Shown here: positions 5,396-10,678 of the stretch, one piece after another | Layout: each line of letters begins with the position of its first letter | How positions within the stretch are numbered: position 1 is the first letter of the stretch | Origin: Myxococcales bacterium | GTDB lineage: Bacteria; Myxococcota; Polyangia; Polyangiales; Polyangiaceae | DNA length: 10,678 nucleotides | Assembly (NCBI GenBank): GCA_020430865.1 | Contig: JAGQIY010000044.1 | Span: 1 to 10,678 of the forward strand | Direction of reading: 5' to 3' | The notes under the pieces: model-generated | Databases searched by the model: none | What the model was told of the DNA's origin: nothing | What the model saw: the letters and a program-made list of their open reading frames with translations, nothing else | Translations under genes and position numbers: made by a program

Positions 5396-7909
5396 TCAGG
5401 CTGCGTCGGATGCAGACGCCGCCGCTGACTGCTCACGAGCGCCGGTCTGGGTGTGCTGCTCTTCGGAGGTCGCGAAGTCACCCCTCCCGAACGCCCAGAA
5501 GGCGGCGGCATAGCTCGCGGCGGCGAGCGCGAACAGACTCGAGAAGCCCAGCGCCAACGCGAACATCGGCGCGAACGCCGACGCCAGTACGGTGAAGAAT
5601 GCGTTCACACCGAACGCCCAGGGCACGAGCTGGACGGCGCGCTCGCCCAGCAGACGGATTCCGCGCGGGAACGGCATCCCCAGGACGAAGCCCAGCGGCA
5701 GGATCGCGGCCAGCGAGACGCCGAGGCGCGCGCCGAAGCTCGCGCCGACGAGTCCAGGCAGGAAGCGCCAGCTGAGGAGTCCGACCAGCAGCACCACCAG
5801 CGGAACGACGAAGCGTAGCCAGCGCGCGCTCCTGAGGCGCTGGGACACCAGGGCTCCGAGGCCGCTCGCAGCCAGCAGGCCGCTGAGCACGACGGACAGA
5901 CCGTACGTGGGATGCCCCAGCAGAAAGCTCAGGCGCTGGATCAACGCGACCTCGACCAGGAGGTAGCCCACGCCCAGGCAGGCGAAATAGATACCCGCGC
6001 GGCGCCGGGAGAGCTGGGGCGGGATCTCCAGGAGCTGCAGCGGCTTGCGGATGCCGAAGAACGCCAGCAACAGCGTGACCAGCACCGTCCCGAGCAGCAC
6101 ACCATGGCCGATCGGCACGTTGGTGCCGTACAGGCTCTCGCTCTTCATCTGTGGCAGGGCGAGCAAGCTACTCCACTTGAAGTAGTCGAAGAAGAACGGG
6201 GCCTCGTCGGTGGCAGGCTCCAAGCGGTAGGGATAGCTGGAGAGGAAGCGAGCGCGGCGCGCCAGATCTGGCACTATCGCCTCGGCGAAGGGACCGCTCG
6301 GCGCTCCCGGATCGAAGGCCATCCCGAAACGTTCACGCTTGGCGAAGCCCACGAGGCGGTCGCGCTGCTCCTTGGTGATGGCCTGACGACAGACCAGCAG
6401 TGTCGCCCACTGCTTGGTGCGGAGCACCGCGATATGCCGCCACGGATCCCGGACCCCGCGGCGAGTCAGGGCTTCGTTCGCGGTCACGGTGAGGCGCAGC
6501 GTCTCGCGAGGTGGCTGCAGGATGAGGCGGGACACGGACAGACACCCGCTATCCGTGAGGTGCGCGAGGTAGTCGTCGAAGGCCTGGGCCGTGTACACGT
6601 AGGCCTCGGCCAGGCTGTAGGCGCCGCTGGCAAGAGCGGTGAAGGTGTCGACCCCCGCCAGCTGAATCACGTCGTAGCGCTCGTGGGTGGCGCGGACGAA
6701 CGTACGCCCCTCGGAGTTCACCAGATCCACGTCCGGGCGCTCGGCGAGGTGCCCGGTGAAGTCCAGGTAGCGGGACTTGAGCAACCCGAGGATCGCAGGG
6801 TTGATCTCCGCACCTGTCACGTGGCTCGCGCCGTGGGCCAGGGCCAGCATGACGTCGACCCCACCTCCGACACCAATCACCAACACCCGCGGCCCACCCG
6901 GCGCGCGCTCACTGGTGGGCCCGAACTTGGCGCCCCGCAGCACCCAGACGGCGGCGGTCGAGGAATGCGGCAGGAACTCCAGCTCCGAGGGGTCGCGCTC
7001 GATCTGATGAATCGTGGTAGGCGCAGATCCGTCCTGCGTTACCGCGCGGACTCGATACGTGCGAGAGTTGGTGTTGACCTCGCCGGCCACGAGGGGCGGT
7101 CCGTCGAAGGGATACGACACGTCGATGCGGCCATGCGGGGTCCACTCGCGGTACTCGATGCTCCGTATCCCGACGTCTGGACGGTGGTAGAACGATATCT
7201 CCTTGGTCGGAGCCGGCAGGATCCAGGAGTCCTCGTCACGCCCGACACCCAAGCAGACCGTCGCCAGCGCGAGAGTGACCAGCGCGGTGCGCCGCACCGC
7301 GTCCGTCCCGAAGGCGAAACACAACGCCGCCACGCCGACCGCACAACCGGCGAACAGCAGCAGACCCAGCGCGCCCAGAAAGGGGATCAGGACCACCGCC
7401 AACCCACCGAAAGCTCCACCCCCGATCAGGTCCGCCGCATACACCCTCCCCGCGTGCTGAGACCAGGCGCCGAGCGCCGTTCCTAGCACCACGCCGACGG
7501 CCAGGAATGGAACCGTGCACAACGCGATCACCAACGACAGCGCGATCAACGTGCTGCTGTTGCGGAACAGCTCCAGGGGATTCACCCGGATCAACAAGGC
7601 GAGCAGGACCGACGCCACGCTCGCAACCGCGCCCCAGCGCCCCCGCGAGGCCAGGAGTTGACGCAGGTGAGCGGTCTCGAAACGCACTCGGCGCACCGAG
7701 AGCCAGGCGCCGGCGGTGCCGAAACCGAGCAGAGCGAGCCCCACGACCAGGTAGGCAAAGTGATGCCACAGGGTGATGCTGAGCACTCGCGTCAGAGCAA
7801 TCTGCGCGGAAATTGCTGCACCGCTCACGAGGGCGACACCGAGGAGATCCACGCCCCTCGGGTGGTCGTCCAGCGGCGCGCCCAGCGAAGCGACGGTATC
7901 CTCAGTCAT
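5396..7909 (-). CDS. Second membrane-fused spermidine-synthase-like protein, diverged paralogue
   Basis: Starting at the ATG at 7909, this is an 837-residue protein. The frame stays open to 8059, but the added 50 residues would lie inside the lipoprotein gene and are Arg-rich. The 7909 ATG has GGAG 6 nt upstream and overlaps the upstream stop, so I prefer it. The architecture matches the 2903-5371 product: helices at about 20-220, a SpeE-fold domain at 250-580, and helices at 600-805. Shared marks include RVYAADL (155-161), GRIDV (260-264), SAM loop VLVIGVGGGVD (342-352), Glu368, YDVIQLAGVDT (412-422), TDEAPFFFD (567-575) and PWAFGVN (763-769). The first active-site Asp is again missing (Ala418/Gly419 region) while Asp421 remains. 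The second SpeE-like motif is TDEAPFFF instead of TDDKPYFF. It ends tail-to-tail with its relative and is probably co-translated with the lipoprotein. The substrate is unknown. Confidence 0.87.
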   Translation of the reverse strand: MTEDTVASLGAPLDDHPRGVDLLGVALVSGAAISAQIALTRVLSITLWHHFAYLVVGLALLGFGTAGAWLSVRRVRFETAHLRQLLASRGRWGAVASVASVLLALLIRVNPLELFRNSSTLIALSLVIALCTVPFLAVGVVLGTALGAWSQHAGRVYAADLIGGGAFGGLAVVLIPFLGALGLLLFAGCAVGVAALCFAFGTDAVRRTALVTLALATVCLGVGRDEDSWILPAPTKEISFYHRPDVGIRSIEYREWTPHGRIDVSYPFDGPPLVAGEVNTNSRTYRVRAVTQDGSAPTTIHQIERDPSELEFLPHSSTAAVWVLRGAKFGPTSERAPGGPRVLVIGVGGGVDVMLALAHGASHVTGAEINPAILGLLKSRYLDFTGHLAERPDVDLVNSEGRTFVRATHERYDVIQLAGVDTFTALASGAYSLAEAYVYTAQAFDDYLAHLTDSGCLSVSRLILQPPRETLRLTVTANEALTRRGVRDPWRHIAVLRTKQWATLLVCRQAITKEQRDRLVGFAKRERFGMAFDPGAPSGPFAEAIVPDLARRARFLSSYPYRLEPATDEAPFFFDYFKWSSLLALPQMKSESLYGTNVPIGHGVLLGTVLVTLLLAFFGIRKPLQLLEIPPQLSRRRAGIYFACLGVGYLLVEVALIQRLSFLLGHPTYGLSVVLSGLLAASGLGALVSQRLRSARWLRFVVPLVVLLVGLLSWRFLPGLVGASFGARLGVSLAAILPLGFVLGMPFPRGIRLLGERAVQLVPWAFGVNAFFTVLASAFAPMFALALGFSSLFALAAASYAAAFWAFGRGDFATSEEQHTQTGAREQSAAASASDAA

Positions 7910-9029
7910 CCCCGTCTCCGCTCGGAACCGGCGGAGCCGAGGAAGATGGCACTGGGGTGGGGCTGCTCGGCGTGGCATCGGCAGAGTCCGCGCCCCCGTC
8001 CGACGCTCCCCCGTCACCCCAGTCGTCGCCTGCGTCGAGATCGACTCCGCCACCGTCACCCAGGATCGTCGCCGTCGACGTGAGCACGCTCGCGGAGATG
8101 AACGACGCTCGCTCCGATTGATTGCCGAGCGTGCTCACCGTGAGGCGACCGGTCACGCTGAGCTTCCCCTGAACCGGGATACCAGTCAGGCGGTCGATGG
8201 TCAGCTGGCCCTCCCCGTCCCCTCTGAACTGCTCGAGCAGCGCCGTCTTCCCGGGGGCAAAGGGGTGAGGGAACTCCTGCACCGGCGCGTGTTGTCGCAC
8301 GGAAATACGTATCACTGCCTGGCGATCGGTGATGCTCTTGACGGACATCTCGGCCATCTGGATTGCCTTGACTCCGCCGAGCTCCACGGTCTCACTGAAG
8401 CGCCACTTTCCCCCAACCCCGACGGGTTCCGGAGGCAGGCGGAACGGGAAGCGCCGCTGCACCTCCCAGGTGCGGTCGAGCACCTCGCGTTCCTCGGGAG
8501 CAGGCTCCACGCCACCGACCAGCTCGGTCTTCATCTCGAAGGTCTCGCCGTCCTCGGCGACCAGCATCCGGGTGCGGGTCCCGGCATAGCTGGCGAGGCC
8601 TTGATTCATCGCCTTGGCGGTCTCCGCGGACATGCCCTTCGGGTCCACCTCGAGCGAGTCCACCGTCGCCCGCTCCTCCACGAGCTTGAACGACTTCCCG
8701 TTGCGCTCGCGTACGACCGGATCCGCGCTCCCACGCGTCACTCGAAAGGTCATCAACGCGACCACGGTCGGCGAGCGCACGGGCTTGTTACCCTGCAGCC
8801 CGAAGGAGCTCTCGTTGCGCATCCGCCAGCGGTAGGTCAGCCCTTGCCAGCGCCCCACCTGGAGCCGCACCCGCGGCTCCTTGCCTGGGTTCAGCAGCTC
8901 GACGCGACCCTCTTCGCTAGCGGCATCCGGCTGTTGATCTTCGCTCGATCCGCAACCTCCGCAGCCCCCCTCACAACCGGGTGCGAGACCGAGGGCCAGC
9001 AGGAACATCAGCAATAGGCGTCGCTTCAT
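7902..9029 (-). CDS. Predicted lipoprotein of unknown function with an acidic Gly/Ser/Pro tail
   Basis: The protein has 375 residues. It starts MKRR, followed by a hydrophobic stretch (5-15) and LAPGC with Cys19, a plausible if not ideal lipobox. Signal peptidase II cleavage would leave Cys19 lipidated, followed by two more Cys in a Gly-rich linker (Cys23, Cys26). Residues 50-320 look like a beta-rich soluble domain, including RFPFRLPPEPVGVGGKW (193-209) and LTIDRLTGIPVQGKL (276-290), the latter resembling repeats seen in secreted beta proteins. Residues 323-375 are low complexity: first Gly/Asp, then Ser/Pro, ending in GDGDD. I do not recognise a named family. The last codons overlap the start of the SpeE-like gene by 8 bp (ATGACTGA), so the two products are likely made together and may act together at the envelope. 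No ribosome-binding site is visible before the ATG at 9029. Confidence 0.8.
   Translation of the reverse strand: MKRRLLLMFLLALGLAPGCEGGCGGCGSSEDQQPDAASEEGRVELLNPGKEPRVRLQVGRWQGLTYRWRMRNESSFGLQGNKPVRSPTVVALMTFRVTRGSADPVVRERNGKSFKLVEERATVDSLEVDPKGMSAETAKAMNQGLASYAGTRTRMLVAEDGETFEMKTELVGGVEPAPEEREVLDRTWEVQRRFPFRLPPEPVGVGGKWRFSETVELGGVKAIQMAEMSVKSITDRQAVIRISVRQHAPVQEFPHPFAPGKTALLEQFRGDGEGQLTIDRLTGIPVQGKLSVTGRLTVSTLGNQSERASFISASVLTSTATILGDGGGVDLDAGDDWGDGGASDGGADSADATPSSPTPVPSSSAPPVPSGDGDD
7916..7919 (-). promoter_or_regulatory. Ribosome-binding site that decides the start at 7909
   Basis: GGAG on the minus strand, 6 nt before the ATG at 7909, sits within the last codons of the lipoprotein gene. 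It favours this start over the longer frame beginning at 8059 and fits reinitiation across the ATGACTGA overlap. Confidence 0.6.
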
Positions 9030-9050
9030 CGCAAGAACATCGGGGGCAAG

Positions 9051-9063
9051 GGTTCGCGGAACC
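9051..9063 (-). repeat. Small hairpin between the isomerase and lipoprotein genes
   Basis: GGTTC-GCG-GAACC is a perfect 5-bp stem with a 3-nt loop in the 80-bp gap at 9030-9109. There is no T-run after it on the minus strand, so it is at most a weak terminator or an mRNA-processing element. Its presence leaves open whether the upstream isomerase and the downstream lipoprotein share one transcript. Confidence 0.3.
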
Positions 9064-9109
9064 TACCACGCTCGCCCTTCCTCTCGGGACCCCGCGTCGA
9101 CACCCGATC

Positions 9110-10159
9110 TCAGGAACTCTGCTCCAGCCAGGAGCGCAGATCTCCAAGCAAGACCCGGGGCGCCCGTCTCAGCGCCTCGAGGTTCGGCGCGCCGACCAGG
9201 AGCAAGGCCGTCCGCAGTTCTCGCTCCACCAGATCGAGAAAGCGAGCGGCTCCCTCGGCACCACCGGACTCCAACGCCTGCAGCACGGGACGGGCGATGC
9301 CACCAGCGGTCGCCCCGAGCGCGATGGCCTTGGCGATGTCGAGCCCCGACTTGACGCCCCCCGTGGCGAACACGGTGTCGAAGCCTGCTCGCTCGGACCA
9401 AGCGACGCTCACGGCAGTCGGGATCCCCCACTCCCAGAACGTCTCTCCCAAGGCCCGCTTCGCGCTCTGCGCGCGCTGCGTCTCCACTGCCACCCAGGAA
9501 GTGCCGCCGGCACCAGAGACGTCCACGTGGCGTACGCCCGCACCGTACAGACGCCGCGCGACCGAGCTCGACAGCCCGCAGCCCGTCTCCTTGGCAACGA
9601 CCGGCACCGGGATCTCCTCCGCCAGGCGCTGGAGCGTCGCCAGCCCGTCGCGGAAGTCCCGATCGCCCTCTTCCTGGACCACCTCCATCGCGGGGTTGAG
9701 ATGCACGCACAAGGCATCGACGCCCACGCTCTCGGCCAGCTCGCCGACCTCTGCCGAGGCGAGCTCCCGCGCCTGCACCACCCCGATGTTTCCGAGCAGC
9801 AACGTGTTGGGCGCGACGTCGCGCACTTCGTACGTGGCTCGATGAGCGGGATCGCGCAGCATGGCGCGCTGGCTACCAAGTCCGAACGCGTAGCCGCGCT
9901 CCTCGGCGATGGCGGCCAAGCGGCGGTTGATCTCCTTCGCCCGCGTCGTGCCTCCCGTCATCCCGGCGATCAGGATCGGCGCCGACAGCCGCTTGCCAAG
10001 GATCTGCGTGCTCAAATCGATGGCGTCCAGATCGAGATCCGGGAGCGCATCGTGAACCAGGCGGACGCACTCGAACAGCGTGGTGGTCTGCTTGAACGCC
10101 ACGTCACCGTTGACCGCCAGGTCGATATGGTCCGCTTTGCGTTGGGCGATATCGGTCAT
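9110..10159 (-). CDS. fni: Type 2 isopentenyl-diphosphate delta-isomerase (FMN-dependent)
   Basis: This 349-residue protein interconverts IPP and DMAPP in the cytoplasm, using reduced FMN and Mg2+. The length is normal for the family, and the motifs run in the expected order: RKADHI (7-12), IAGMTGG (64-70), GLGSQR (93-98), HLNPAMEVVQEEGDRDF (153-169), VAKETGCGLS (188-197), DVSGAGGTSW (213-222), and the FMN-phosphate region ATGGVKSGLD (265-274) with GGIARP (286-291). Glu159 is at the position of the Mg2+ ligand. Met158 stands where many family members have Gln. The C-terminal ELRTALLLVG (314-323) also fits. The start ATG at 10159 precedes the usual MTDIAQRK opening; only a weak GGGA lies upstream. 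Type 2 isomerases often accompany the mevalonate pathway, but no other pathway gene is visible on this strand. The gene may lead the transcript that continues into the lipoprotein gene. Confidence 0.96.
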   Translation of the reverse strand: MTDIAQRKADHIDLAVNGDVAFKQTTTLFECVRLVHDALPDLDLDAIDLSTQILGKRLSAPILIAGMTGGTTRAKEINRRLAAIAEERGYAFGLGSQRAMLRDPAHRATYEVRDVAPNTLLLGNIGVVQARELASAEVGELAESVGVDALCVHLNPAMEVVQEEGDRDFRDGLATLQRLAEEIPVPVVAKETGCGLSSSVARRLYGAGVRHVDVSGAGGTSWVAVETQRAQSAKRALGETFWEWGIPTAVSVAWSERAGFDTVFATGGVKSGLDIAKAIALGATAGGIARPVLQALESGGAEGAARFLDLVERELRTALLLVGAPNLEALRRAPRVLLGDLRSWLEQSS

Positions 10160-10342
10160 GAGAGCTGTCTATCCCTTCGCGCCAGAGGAGTGGCGGAGCC
10201 CGCCGCGGACGCACACCGCAGCCCCCGGCAGGTTCCCGGGTCGTTAGCCGTATCGCCCAGGTGACCCTCGAGTAGCAAGGCCCCTACGGGGTGGCCGCGC
10301 GTTGACACGGGGCCTGCCCGCTCCTACGCTCCGCTGACAAAA
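10160..10342. other. 183-bp divergent intergenic region
   Basis: This region separates the isomerase start (minus) from the gene at 10343 (plus). It contains a good promoter facing right (10302-10330) and a small GC hairpin CCCC-TAC-GGGG (10281-10291). On the minus strand I find only a poor promoter match (TTGCTA, then GATACG after 18 bp) for the isomerase. I see no ORF or RNA gene in it. Confidence 0.5.
10302..10330 (+). promoter_or_regulatory. Near-consensus sigma70-type promoter
   Basis: TTGACA (10302-10307) is a perfect -35 box. After exactly 17 bp comes TACGCT (10325-10330), which keeps the three most conserved -10 bases (T, A and final T). The predicted start of transcription is near 10337, only about 6 nt before the ATG at 10343. 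The resulting mRNA would be nearly leaderless, which agrees with the absence of a ribosome-binding site. A perfect -35 with optimal spacing is uncommon by chance in DNA this rich in GC. Confidence 0.6.
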
Positions 10343-10678
10343 ATGGCTGGGAAGACAAGGACTTCGAGCGGACGTTCGGGCTCTCGAACGGAGCGTGGGC
10401 CCGCCTCTCGTGCGAAGTCGAAGACGACAGGCAAAGCCAGGTCCGAGCCGTCTCCGAGGGCGCGCCGAGCGAAGGCGCAGACGCGCGGGAGCGCGGCCCC
10501 CAGGTCGCGGAGCGCTGGCGGGAAATCCCGAGTCAACCAGACGAGCAACTCGAAGCCCAAGGCGCTGCCGATCAACCCGTTCGTCGCGCTGCTCGGCAGC
10601 CTGAAGCGGGATGTGGAGGCGCGGCTGGAGCAGGTCTTTGCTTCGGAGCTGGAGCGCGCGAGGCGACTCGGCGATGAC
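10343..10678 (+). CDS. Protein with a highly basic N-terminal tail (partial, runs off the right edge)
   Basis: An ATG at 10343 opens a frame of 112 codons to the window edge without a stop. Residues 1-75 are dominated by Lys, Arg, Ser, Ala and Gly and have almost no hydrophobic residues, so they are probably disordered. From about residue 76 the sequence changes to KALPINPFVALLGSLKRD and an amphipathic helix with VEARLEQVFASELERARRLG (about 91-110). Such a helix before the core resembles the start of polyprenyl diphosphate synthases, which would fit the divergent isomerase; this is a guess from a short fragment. A histone-H1-like or other DNA-binding protein, or a phasin-like coiled protein, could also start this way. 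The promoter at 10302-10330 supports the start. No ribosome-binding site is present. A start at an internal GTG inside the helix region is less likely. Confidence 0.6.
   Translation, partial: MAGKTRTSSGRSGSRTERGPASRAKSKTTGKARSEPSPRARRAKAQTRGSAAPRSRSAGGKSRVNQTSNSKPKALPINPFVALLGSLKRDVEARLEQVFASELERARRLGDD

Noticed and set aside
3922..5595. Open frame of 557 codons on the plus strand
   Set aside because: It is a shifted frame inside the 2903-5371 gene and runs past its end; the product is Arg-rich without recognisable motifs.
5912..7486. Open frame of 524 codons on the plus strand
   Set aside because: It lies antisense within the SpeE-like gene. Its translation is rich in Arg, Gln, His and Glu without domains, as expected from third-position GC bias.
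7910..8059. Fifty-residue N-terminal extension of the second SpeE-like protein
   Set aside because: It would overlap the lipoprotein gene by over 150 bp, is Arg-rich and non-membrane, and the 7909 ATG has a well-placed ribosome-binding site and a typical overlap.
7773..9017. Open frame of 414 codons on the plus strand
   Set aside because: It is antisense to the lipoprotein gene, whose signal peptide and coupled downstream start make it the real gene.
8981..10264. Open frame of 427 codons on the plus strand
   Set aside because: It is antisense to the isomerase, which has a full set of family motifs.

Overview
The window is GC-rich DNA with tightly packed genes. Gene style suggests a myxobacterium (Myxococcota, Polyangiales-like): large fused membrane enzymes, a lipoprotein with a low-complexity acidic tail, and a type 2 isopentenyl-diphosphate isomerase. 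This taxonomic call is an inference from composition and gene style; no marker gene is present. I see no rRNA, tRNA, CRISPR, insertion sequence or phage gene.

Layout, left to right. (1) Positions 1-2760, minus strand: two polytopic membrane proteins of GT-C glycosyltransferase type. The upstream gene (970-2760) overlaps the downstream one (1-973, cut by the window edge) by an ATGA junction. (2) Positions 2761-2902: a short divergent intergenic region with several inverted repeats. (3) 2903-5371, plus strand: an 822-residue membrane protein with a spermidine-synthase-like (SpeE-fold, SAM-binding) domain between two transmembrane blocks. (4) 5396-7909, minus strand: a second, diverged protein of the same architecture, tail-to-tail with the first across a 24-bp gap. 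(5) 7902-9029, minus strand: a predicted lipoprotein whose stop codon overlaps the start of the second SpeE-like gene (ATGACTGA). (6) 9110-10159, minus strand: type 2 isopentenyl-diphosphate isomerase (fni/idi2), 80 bp upstream of the lipoprotein gene and possibly the first gene of the same transcript. (7) 10343 to the right edge, plus strand: the start of a gene with a very basic N-terminal tail, preceded by a near-consensus sigma70-type promoter that would leave almost no 5' leader.

How the genes may work together. The isomerase makes DMAPP from IPP for polyprenyl lipids, which are the usual sugar carriers for GT-C glycosyltransferases. The two GT-C-like proteins, the lipoprotein and the two SpeE-like membrane proteins all act at or across the envelope. 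Both SpeE-like domains keep SAM-binding features but lack the first Asp of the aminopropyltransferase active-site signature, so they are probably not polyamine synthases. A shared role in modifying an envelope lipid or glycan is possible, but it rests on gene neighbourhood only.
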